Origin: Acidobacteriota bacterium
Lineage (GTDB): Bacteria > Acidobacteriota > Aminicenantia > UBA2199
Assembly (NCBI GenBank): GCA_021817755.1
Contig: JAKAGC010000365.1
Span: forward strand, 1 to 5,190
Length of the DNA stretch: 5,190 nt
Direction of reading: 5' to 3'
Part shown: piece after piece, positions 1 through 5,190 of the stretch
Numbering within the stretch: position 1 is the stretch's first letter
Layout of the letters: the number at the start of each line of letters is the position of its first letter
The notes under the pieces: model-generated
Seen by the model: only the letters and a program-made list of their open reading frames with translations
Told to the model about the DNA's origin: nothing
Database searches by the model: none
Program-made: the position numbers and the translations under genes

Positions 1-1
1 G

Positions 2-157
2 AAAGCAATCGATTGGCCCAAAGGAAATAAAAAACAAAAACCTGTATATAATTATAAACAATGCATCCGTTGTTACTGCTGTCAGGAAACCTGTCCAGCC
101 AAAGCCATTAATGTACAAACCCCCTTACTGGGACGGTTGTTGATCCGAAATAAATAA
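2..157 (+). CDS. C-terminal fragment of a 4Fe-4S ferredoxin-type protein, probably DUF362 family (5' end outside window)
   Basis: The open frame enters from the left edge and stops at TAA 155-157, leaving 51 visible residues. It contains CIRCYCCQETCP (residues 21-32 of the fragment), a CxxCxxCxxxCP motif that binds one 4Fe-4S cluster, with one extra cysteine inside it. The lead-in, starting KAIDWPKG and running to YNYKQ, resembles the spacer between two tandem clusters, so a first CxxCxxCxxxCP probably ends just left of the window. Proteins ending in a CIRCYCCQE-CP motif followed by a short LLGRLL-like tail are, from memory, typical of DUF362 proteins, which carry a C-terminal double 4Fe-4S domain of unknown electron-transfer role. 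A stand-alone ferredoxin or another iron-sulfur fusion cannot be excluded. The gene converges on uvrB with a gap of 119 bases. Family assignment is moderate; the iron-sulfur motif itself is clear. Confidence 0.8.
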   Translation, partial: KAIDWPKGNKKQKPVYNYKQCIRCYCCQETCPAKAINVQTPLLGRLLIRNK

Positions 158-276
158 TGCTTTAACAACAAAGAACTCCTTTTATAAATATCTGTTGATC
201 ATATAAAGAATTTTTTATAATTATAGCTAATATTATCTTTACCGGAATTTAGGAACGGTATTTCTGTAATCCCCGG

Positions 277-2250
277 TTAAAAAAACTCGATCATCATATT
301 TTTCAGTTCTTTGATTTTATCCCTTAATAATGCAGCACTTTTAAAATCAAGGTTTGCTGCCTTTTCTTTCATAGCAATGAATAATATATCTATTTCTTTT
401 TCTAATGCTTCCTTGTTTTCAAATTTCGCAGGGATGTTTTCTTCACTTTTCTTGATCCAGTAATCATCATCATAGAAATCTTTAACTTTTTTTAAAATCG
501 GAGTGGGTTTTATATTATGCTTTAAATTATAATCTTCTTGATATTCGCGTCGTCGTGTTGATTCATCGATTGCTCGAGTAAGCGAATCGGTCATCTCCCT
601 GATGTAGAGAATTACCCTACCGTTGATATTTCGTGAAGCGCGCCCGAAAGTCTGTATCAACGATGTTTCAGAACGAAGGAACCCTTCTCTATCCGCATCG
701 AGTATAACCACCAGTGACACTTCCGGAAGATCCAATCCCTCTCTCAATAAATTAATTCCAATCAAAACATCGACTTCTCCTGTTCGTAAACGTTGAATAA
801 TTTTTATACGATCCAGAGCTTTTATTTCAGAGTGCATATAAGTACAATTGATTCCTTTTAAAAATAAAAAATCCGCAAGCTTCTCTGCCATTTTTTTTGT
901 TAAGGTTGTTACAAGGATACGGTTTTTCTTTCCAATTTCGATTTGTATTTCTTCAAGCATATCCTCAACAGGAGAGTCACTGTTTCTTATTTCGATTATT
1001 GGATCCAATAATCCCGTAGGCCTTACAAGTAAATCAGTCACATTGTAATTGGTATCTTTAATTTCATAAGTGGAAGGTGTGGCAGAAACATAAAGAAGCT
1101 GTTTGAAACGGTTATCTGCTTCCTCAAAATTCAAAGGTCTGTTTTCCAATGCAGATGGAAGACGGAAACCATATTTAACGAGGGTTTCTTTCCTGGAGCG
1201 GTCTCCTCTATACATACCGCGAAGCTGAGGAATAGAGATATGAGACTCATCTATAATTGCCAGGTAATCGCCTCGGAAGAAATCGAGCAATGTATATGGC
1301 GGTTCCCCTTTCTTCCTTCCAGTCAAATACATAGAATAATTCTCAATCCCGGCACAGTAACCGAATTTTTCAAGAATCTCCATATCGTAAAGAGTACGCT
1401 CTTTAATCCGCTCCGCGTATTCTATCTGGTCACTCTCAATAAAATAGTTAATCCGCTTTTCTAATTCATGTTTAACTTCCGATATGATATAATCGAGCCT
1501 TTCCTTTTTAAAATGAAAATAACTGACAGGGAAAATATTCACCGAATCGGGAAGTGTTAATGCTTCTGCAGTAATTGCATCAAATACCTCTATTCCTTCT
1601 ATCACTCGCCCATCAAGTATAAAACGTACAGGGTTCTCTTCACTTGTTGGAAAAAGTTCTACAATATCCCCTCTTACCCTAAATTTGCCTGATTCCATCA
1701 AGCCATCGGTTCTTGCATAACCAAGAGAAACAAATTCCTTGATAAGTTGCTCCCGAGGAGCAATTGAACGCACTGAATAAGTAATTTTCTGATTAAAAAA
1801 ATCATCAGGAGAACCGATACTATATATCGAAGATATCGATGCAACAATTATGGTATCTTTGGTTTCCAATAAACTGCGAATAGCATCAATTCGAAGCCGT
1901 TCGAGTTCTTGATTTATCGATACTTCTTTTGCAATATATAGATTCCGTTGTGGAATATATGCTTCAGGTTGATAATAATCATAATAACTAATAAAATACC
2001 CGACACGACTTCGAGGGAAAAAGCTTTTAAATTCCTGATATAATTGAGCAGCCAGTGTTTTATTGGGGGATAATACAAGTGTTGATTTCCCCAGCTTACT
2101 GATTAAGTTTGCCATTGTAAACGTCTTCCCGGAACCAGTTACTCCCAATAATACCTGACGGTTTACCCCCTTTTTAAAATTATCGGACAACCTGTCAACT
2201 ACCCGTTGCTGCTCAGAAGTTATTTTATATGTAGATGTTAATTCAAACAT
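277..2250 (-). CDS. uvrB: UvrABC excinuclease subunit B (UvrB)
   Basis: UvrB is the damage-verifying helicase-like subunit of nucleotide excision repair. UvrA loads it onto DNA; it then recruits UvrC for dual incision. The protein has 657 residues, close to the 660-675 usual for the family. Visible in order: an N-terminal FELTSTYK with the adenine-sensing Gln (Q14), Walker A GVTGSGKT (36-43), the damage-probing beta-hairpin around SYYDYYQPEAY (88-98), the DESH box (334-337), LYVSATP (387-393), the DVLIGINLLREGLDLPEV segment (494-511), motif VI QTFGRASRN (533-541), and a C-terminal UVR motif (about 615-650) that binds UvrC. The hairpin distal strand departs from consensus (see findings). The ATG at 2250 fits the family N-terminus. 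There is no Shine-Dalgarno sequence; a TATAAT lies six bases upstream, so the mRNA may be leaderless. No LexA-like box was recognised. uvrA and uvrC are not in the window. Confidence 0.98.
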   Translation of the reverse strand: MFELTSTYKITSEQQRVVDRLSDNFKKGVNRQVLLGVTGSGKTFTMANLISKLGKSTLVLSPNKTLAAQLYQEFKSFFPRSRVGYFISYYDYYQPEAYIPQRNLYIAKEVSINQELERLRIDAIRSLLETKDTIIVASISSIYSIGSPDDFFNQKITYSVRSIAPREQLIKEFVSLGYARTDGLMESGKFRVRGDIVELFPTSEENPVRFILDGRVIEGIEVFDAITAEALTLPDSVNIFPVSYFHFKKERLDYIISEVKHELEKRINYFIESDQIEYAERIKERTLYDMEILEKFGYCAGIENYSMYLTGRKKGEPPYTLLDFFRGDYLAIIDESHISIPQLRGMYRGDRSRKETLVKYGFRLPSALENRPLNFEEADNRFKQLLYVSATPSTYEIKDTNYNVTDLLVRPTGLLDPIIEIRNSDSPVEDMLEEIQIEIGKKNRILVTTLTKKMAEKLADFLFLKGINCTYMHSEIKALDRIKIIQRLRTGEVDVLIGINLLREGLDLPEVSLVVILDADREGFLRSETSLIQTFGRASRNINGRVILYIREMTDSLTRAIDESTRRREYQEDYNLKHNIKPTPILKKVKDFYDDDYWIKKSEENIPAKFENKEALEKEIDILFIAMKEKAANLDFKSAALLRDKIKELKNMMIEFF

Positions 2251-2256
2251 AAAATT

Positions 2257-2265
2257 ATTATATCA
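2257..2265 (-). promoter_or_regulatory. Extended -10 promoter element of uvrB
   Basis: On the minus strand the sequence reads TGATATAAT, a consensus -10 hexamer (2262-2257) preceded by the extended TGn motif. The hexamer ends six bases before the uvrB ATG, so conventional spacing puts +1 on the A of the start codon (2250). The -35 region is poor: TCGTCG at 17-base spacing, or TTGTCG at 20 bases. A second TATAAT lies at 2275-2270. The region is AT-rich, so chance hexamers are likely, but the TGn and the position support this one. Confidence 0.5.
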
Positions 2266-2285
2266 TATTATTATATCTTCGACGA

Positions 2286-2317
2286 CAAGGGCCCCCTTTT
2301 GTAAAAGGGGTCCCTTG
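2286..2317. repeat. Near-perfect palindrome (15-base arms, 2-base centre) in the divergent intergenic region
   Basis: The left arm (2286-2300) and right arm (2303-2317) are reverse complements except for one C/T mismatch at 2292/2311. The centre is GT. The arms run CAAGGG, then a C-rich block, then TTTT, making this the most GC-rich patch in an otherwise very AT-rich spacer. It lies just upstream of the uvrB promoter and about 110 bases before the EEP promoter, outside both predicted transcripts. No U-run follows directly on either strand, so it is not an ordinary terminator. It could be an operator, a cruciform, or a copy or remnant of a short palindromic (MITE/REP-like) repeat. The palindrome is seen; its role is unknown. 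Confidence 0.75.
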
Positions 2318-2412
2318 ACCTCCCTAAAATTTTTTATTATAAATTTATAAAGAAATTCGAGCGTTTAGAATATAAAAAAAAATATCACCTACTAACCTTT
2401 CAAACAGACATA

Positions 2413-2421
2413 TGATATATT
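2413..2421 (+). promoter_or_regulatory. Possible extended -10 promoter element of the EEP hydrolase gene
   Basis: TGATATATT is one base from the extended -10 consensus and matches the architecture seen before uvrB and serS. Predicted +1 is G2428, giving a leader of about 38 bases to the ATG at 2466. No good -35 is visible at 16-18 bases upstream. AT-rich surroundings weaken the call. Confidence 0.35.
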
Positions 2422-2460
2422 GGGTATGCTTAATAAGAAAATTTTAAGAGGACTATTAGT

Positions 2461-2502
2461 GTGAAATGCAAACTAAAAAAACGTTCATTGTGCAAATTCT
2501 AA
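2461..2502 (+). promoter_or_regulatory. Possible 13-codon upstream ORF (leader peptide) ahead of, and overlapping, the EEP gene start
   Basis: A GTG at 2461 opens a short frame ending with TAA 2500-2502 and encoding MKCKLKKRSLCKF. A GAGG core (2448-2451, inside AAGAGGA 2446-2452) lies nine bases before this GTG. Immediately after the stop is a second GAGG core (2504-2507, inside AGAGGGG 2503-2509), nine bases before an ATG at 2517 that is in frame with the EEP protein. The arrangement suggests either a coupled leader peptide or a chance frame overlapping the true EEP N-terminus. The peptide matches nothing I recognise. Low confidence. Confidence 0.22.
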
Positions 2503-3542
2503 AGAGGGGAATTATCATGGCGGTGATTCTCCTCTCTTTAATATCAATCTTATTGGTTACTTTTTATTTTTGGGGCAGCGCCAAAACAATTCCTTCCAAT
2601 CAATTATCAGAAATAGTTCGATTTTCCACTAATCAACCCCTTATTCCCCCCGAACAAAAAGTTTTTACACTCATGACCTTTAATATCGGTTATTTATCCG
2701 GGATATACAATAATCGCCCAGTAAAGACAACAAAATCACTTTTTGAAAATAATTTAAATTCATTTACTCGATTGGTAGACCAAATTCAACCTGATTTTAT
2801 CCAATTCCAAGAAATCGATTTTGCTTCCCATCGCTCTTACTTTATTGATCAATTTCGGGAAACAGCAGAAAAAACACGATATGGATTCGGTGCCAGAGCC
2901 ATAAATTGGGATAAACGTTATGTTCCCTTTCCTTTTGGATTTCCATCCGTACATTTTGGAAAAATTCTTTCCGGTCAGGCTGTACTAAGTCGAAACCCTA
3001 TCCTATACGCTGAACGGATTGTATTAGAAAAACCTAAAAGTAACACATTTATTTATAACGCTTTCTACCTGGATCGTCTTGCACAGGTTGTAAAAATTAA
3101 ACTTAATAATCATATTCTTGTAATAATCAATGTTCACCTGGAAGCATTTCATACACAAACCAGAGAAAAACAAGCTCACTCAGTACTGGATATCTTTCAT
3201 AAATATAAAAATGAATTCCCTGTAATACTATGTGGAGATTTCAATACCGTTCCTCCTAATGCTCCATCTAAAAAAAATTTCACAGATGAACCGGAAACAG
3301 ATTTCTCTTCGGATCGAACCCTTGATATCCTATTAAATGACATATCATTAGAAGCAGCAGAACTTTCGATTTTAACTTTCCCTTCCGATAAACCAACACG
3401 AAAATTGGATTACATATTTTTTAACAAGGATAAAATACATCCGATTGAGATTACTGCTCCCAAAATCACTTGTTCGGATCACTACCCTTTGGTTTTCAAA
3501 TTCAGTTTTAAAGATGAAAAAAAAACTGAAAAGGATTCATAA
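2466..3542 (+). CDS. Membrane-anchored endonuclease/exonuclease/phosphatase (EEP) superfamily metal-dependent hydrolase
   Basis: The 358-residue protein has a basic N-terminus (KK, KR), one hydrophobic segment (about residues 15-36), and then an EEP fold. The full catalytic set is visible: TFNIGY with N73, QEID with the metal-binding E116, GQAVLSRNPI (170-179), NVHLE with H224, GDFN with D258 and N260, LDYIF with D315, and SDHYP with D338 and H339. The family cleaves phosphodiester or phosphomonoester bonds in substrates ranging from DNA to sphingolipids and inositol phosphates. The substrate here cannot be read from sequence. The anchor argues against a cytoplasmic exonuclease III role and for a YafD-like or phospholipase-like enzyme facing outward. 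The start is uncertain: ATG 2466 keeps the basic n-region, but its GAGG core is 14 bases away, while ATG 2517 (Met18) has one at nine bases and would give 341 residues. An in-frame TAG at 2457 rules out anything longer. The gene diverges from uvrB and lies 98 bases before serS. Confidence 0.93.
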   Translation: MQTKKTFIVQILKRGIIMAVILLSLISILLVTFYFWGSAKTIPSNQLSEIVRFSTNQPLIPPEQKVFTLMTFNIGYLSGIYNNRPVKTTKSLFENNLNSFTRLVDQIQPDFIQFQEIDFASHRSYFIDQFRETAEKTRYGFGARAINWDKRYVPFPFGFPSVHFGKILSGQAVLSRNPILYAERIVLEKPKSNTFIYNAFYLDRLAQVVKIKLNNHILVIINVHLEAFHTQTREKQAHSVLDIFHKYKNEFPVILCGDFNTVPPNAPSKKNFTDEPETDFSSDRTLDILLNDISLEAAELSILTFPSDKPTRKLDYIFFNKDKIHPIEITAPKITCSDHYPLVFKFSFKDEKKTEKDS

Positions 3543-3568
3543 AATGTGTAAAAAAATCCGTAAAAAAA

Positions 3569-3607
3569 GGGGAGTTATAAAGTATAAAAATCCCCAAAAA
3601 ATTTTTT
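3569..3607 (+). terminator. Weak candidate terminator after the EEP gene
   Basis: GGGGA (3569-3573) can pair with TCCCC (3591-3595) across a 17-base AT-rich loop. It is followed by six A and then six T (3602-3607). The five-pair stem is short and the T-run is not adjacent to it, so this is weaker than a standard intrinsic terminator. Its T-run runs into the serS -35 box. No better terminator is visible in the 98-base gap. Confidence 0.3.
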
Positions 3608-3634
3608 GCCTTATAGAGCCTATTGTGCTATAAT
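3606..3634 (+). promoter_or_regulatory. Sigma70-type promoter of serS with extended -10
   Basis: TTGCCT (-35, 3606-3611) and TATAAT (-10, 3629-3634) are separated by exactly 17 bases, and TGC immediately before the -10 gives the extended TGnTATAAT form. Predicted +1 is the A of the serS ATG at 3641, six bases after the -10. A run of six A and six T (3596-3607) overlaps and precedes the -35 and could act as an UP-like element. No T-box or other leader can exist between this promoter and the gene. Confidence 0.75.
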
Positions 3635-3640
3635 CAAACC

Positions 3641-4906
3641 ATGCTGGAATTAAATTTTATTCGAAATAATTTGGAACTTGTTAAGCGGAAAGTGGAAGCT
3701 AAAGGCACAACTTTCAATATGGATTTATTTAACCGAATCGATTTACGCCGGAGAGAATTATTAACAGGAATTGAAGACTTAAAAAGTAAAAAAAACAAAC
3801 TGGCAAAAGAAATCGGTATGCTAAAACGTCAACAAGGCGATACAACAGCCCTTGAAGAACAATCTAAATCCTATTCAAAAGAAATCGAAGCCGATGAAGT
3901 AGCATTAACTGAAATAGAAAAAGAGTTCCAGGAGTTTATCCTGAACATTCCGAACCTCTTTCATGATTCCGTCCCCATCGGGAAAGATGCCGCAGACAAT
4001 GTTGTTGTCAGGGAATGGGGAAAGAAACCCGAATTTAATTTTACAATTCTTCCTCATTGGGAATTGGGAGAGATATCAAAATTTCTCGACTTCCCTCGTG
4101 CAACGAAAATAACCGGCGCAAGATTTGCATTGTATTTTGATACTCTTGCCAGACTCGAACGTGCATTGATAAACTTCATGCTGGATACTCAGACAATTGA
4201 AAACGGCTACACAGAAGTTCTTCCTCCATTTTTAGTAAATGATGAAAGCTTAATTGGAACAGGAAATCTTCCTAAATTCAAAGAAGATTTGTTCAAAATC
4301 GAAGATCATAACTTCTATCTAGTACCTACCGCTGAAGTTCCATTAACCAATATTTACCGAGATGAAACATTAACCGAAGACCAATTACCCAAGCGTTTTG
4401 CTGCATATACACCATGTTTCAGAAGTGAAGCCGGCTCCTACGGAAAAGATGTACGTGGAATTATTCGCCAGCATCAATTCAATAAAATAGAATTATTAAA
4501 ATTCACTACTCCTGAAACCTCGTATGAAGAGCATGAAAAACTAACACTCAATGCAGAATCGATATTACAGAAACTTGGATTACATTATCGTGTTGTTCTA
4601 CTTTGCAGCGGCGATATGTCTTTCTCTTCTGCCAAAACCTATGATATTGAAGTATGGATGCCTGCAAGAAATGGTTATGTTGAAATCTCTTCTTGTTCCA
4701 ATTTTGAAGATTTCCAGGCAAGACGCGCCCGTATAAAATACCAGGCCAAAGACGGTAAAAAAAGATTTGTTCATACTATTAATGGGTCAGGGCTTGCTGT
4801 CGGACGAACTGTCGCTGCACTTATGGAAAACTACCAATGCGAAAACGGGAAAATCAAGATTCCTTCTATACTTGAAAAATACTTCCCCGGGAGAGAATAT
4901 TTATAA
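3641..4906 (+). CDS. serS: Seryl-tRNA synthetase (SerRS, class II)
   Basis: The enzyme charges tRNA-Ser (and tRNA-Sec where present) with serine in the cytoplasm. The 421-residue length is typical. The N-terminal MLELNFIRNN is the family start, followed by the long antiparallel coiled-coil arm (about residues 28-105) that grips the tRNA variable arm. The catalytic core shows TAEVPLTN (230-237, serine pocket), motif 2 CFRSEAG...RGIIRQHQFNKIE (259-284), DIEVWMP (335-341), EISSCSNFEDFQARR (348-362), and motif 3 NGSGLAVGRT (381-390) with R389. All expected catalytic residues are present. An in-frame TTG at 3623 is rejected because it lies in the promoter spacer, and the six extra residues do not fit the family. 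There is no Shine-Dalgarno sequence and the -10 lies six bases upstream, which suggests a leaderless mRNA. The stop overlaps the next gene's ATG by one base (TAATG), indicating an operon with the gspF-like gene. Confidence 0.98.
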   Translation: MLELNFIRNNLELVKRKVEAKGTTFNMDLFNRIDLRRRELLTGIEDLKSKKNKLAKEIGMLKRQQGDTTALEEQSKSYSKEIEADEVALTEIEKEFQEFILNIPNLFHDSVPIGKDAADNVVVREWGKKPEFNFTILPHWELGEISKFLDFPRATKITGARFALYFDTLARLERALINFMLDTQTIENGYTEVLPPFLVNDESLIGTGNLPKFKEDLFKIEDHNFYLVPTAEVPLTNIYRDETLTEDQLPKRFAAYTPCFRSEAGSYGKDVRGIIRQHQFNKIELLKFTTPETSYEEHEKLTLNAESILQKLGLHYRVVLLCSGDMSFSSAKTYDIEVWMPARNGYVEISSCSNFEDFQARRARIKYQAKDGKKRFVHTINGSGLAVGRTVAALMENYQCENGKIKIPSILEKYFPGREYL

Positions 4907-5190
4907 TGCCCTATTTTAAATGTACATTTTTGGATGACTCTGGAAAATACTCCGAGAAAGTCGTATTCGCCGATAGCAAAGAAGAGGTTTTTCATAATTA
5001 CCAAAATGCAGATGAAAAACTCTTAAAAGTAAAAAAAGCCTTCGGAAAAGATACTTCAAGCTTGCGGTTGATTTCTCGCAAAATTAGCTATTTCGATTTC
5101 CTCCTTTTCAACCAGAAGATGATTACGATGTTAAAAGCAGGGGTTTCCTTCGTAAAAGGACTTGAAATTGTGCTTAAGAATCTGGAAAGC
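4906..5190 (+). CDS. GspF/PilC-type inner-membrane protein of type II secretion or type IV pilus, N-terminal part (3' end outside window)
   Basis: The frame is open from ATG 4906 to the right edge, giving 95 residues. The start MPYFKCTFLDDSGKYSEKVV fits the beginning of GspF/PilC proteins (FxYxA-D-xG-xxxG consensus). After a basic linker, SYFDFLLFNQKMITMLKAGV followed by SFVKGLEIV corresponds to the conserved DLxxFxRQLxxLLxAGxPL segment that opens the first T2SSF cytoplasmic domain. Membrane helices would come later, outside the window. GspF/PilC is the polytopic platform protein that couples the GspE/PilB ATPase to pseudopilin or pilin assembly. The match is divergent: the usual R-Q-L reads Q-K-M and the proline after AGV is absent. 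A good Shine-Dalgarno, GGGAGAG (4889-4895), lies ten bases upstream inside serS, and the ATG overlaps the serS stop, so translation is probably coupled. Secretion versus pilus cannot be decided without the neighbouring genes. Confidence 0.82.
   Translation, partial: MPYFKCTFLDDSGKYSEKVVFADSKEEVFHNYQNADEKLLKVKKAFGKDTSSLRLISRKISYFDFLLFNQKMITMLKAGVSFVKGLEIVLKNLES

Noticed and set aside
158..276. Terminator or small gene in the convergent gap between the DUF362-like gene and uvrB
   Set aside because: Only weak inverted repeats were found (TACCG 240-244 with CGGTA 256-260, and ACCGG with CCGGT at 273-277). No U-run follows in the right place and there is no coding frame of note.
848..1048. Plus-strand 66-residue open frame
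   Set aside because: It lies entirely antisense within uvrB, matches no family I recognise, and is explained as a shadow of the coding strand.
1240..1464. Plus-strand 74-residue open frame
   Set aside because: It is antisense inside uvrB with no recognisable motif and no ribosome binding context.
2286..2335. Palindrome plus T-rich stretch read as an intrinsic terminator
   Set aside because: The flanking genes both point away from it, the T-run starts more than ten bases after the stem, and no plus-strand transcript entering from the left is expected.
2760..2954. Minus-strand 64-residue open frame
   Set aside because: It is antisense inside the EEP gene, whose catalytic motifs are clear on the other strand.
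3445..3633. Plus-strand 62-residue open frame, or its shorter Lys-rich version from ATG 3514
   Set aside because: It overlaps the EEP 3' end and runs through the serS promoter. The lysine-rich content comes from poly-A tracts, and no good Shine-Dalgarno sequence is present.
3623..3640. TTG at 3623 as the serS start (six extra residues)
   Set aside because: It lies between the -35 and -10 boxes, so it would not be in the mRNA, and the family N-terminus starts at MLELNFIR (3641).
3543..3640. T-box or other riboswitch controlling serS
   Set aside because: The gap is only 98 bases, the promoter abuts the start codon, and no leader RNA is available to fold.
4551..4736. Plus-strand 61-residue open frame
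   Set aside because: It is an out-of-frame shadow inside the SerRS catalytic domain.

Overview
This window is a compact, AT-rich stretch of bacterial chromosome (roughly a third to 40% GC by eye). It holds two complete housekeeping genes (uvrB and serS), one complete membrane-anchored hydrolase gene, and two genes cut by the window edges. I see no transposase, integrase, CRISPR array, tRNA, rRNA or toxin-antitoxin pair. The 4Fe-4S protein fits an organism with anaerobic-type iron-sulfur chemistry, and the GspF/PilC-type protein implies a type II secretion or type IV pilus machine. The sequence alone does not let me name the phylum.

Layout, left to right. Positions 2-157 (+) are the C-terminus of a ferredoxin-type protein, probably of the DUF362 family. 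A short convergent gap of 119 bases follows, without a convincing terminator. Positions 277-2250 (-) encode UvrB of nucleotide excision repair. A divergent intergenic region (2251-2465) carries two promoter-like extended -10 elements and a near-perfect 15-bp-arm palindrome between them. Positions 2466-3542 (+) encode an endonuclease/exonuclease/phosphatase (EEP) superfamily hydrolase with an N-terminal membrane anchor. A 98-base gap then carries A-tracts, a weak hairpin and a very good sigma70-type promoter. Positions 3641-4906 (+) encode seryl-tRNA synthetase. From 4906 to the right edge (+) is the N-terminus of a GspF/PilC-type inner-membrane protein, whose start codon overlaps the serS stop by one base.

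The genes do not form one pathway. serS and the gspF-like gene are probably one transcript with coupled translation. uvrB and the EEP gene are divergent and share only a promoter region. The most interesting signal is in start-site architecture. For both serS and uvrB, an extended -10 box (TGnTATAAT) lies exactly six bases before the ATG and there is no Shine-Dalgarno sequence, so both mRNAs are predicted to be leaderless. The EEP gene has a similar extended -10 (TGATATATT) but a normal leader with two Shine-Dalgarno-like sites, one of which may serve a 13-codon leader peptide. I did not find a clear undescribed multi-gene system here.
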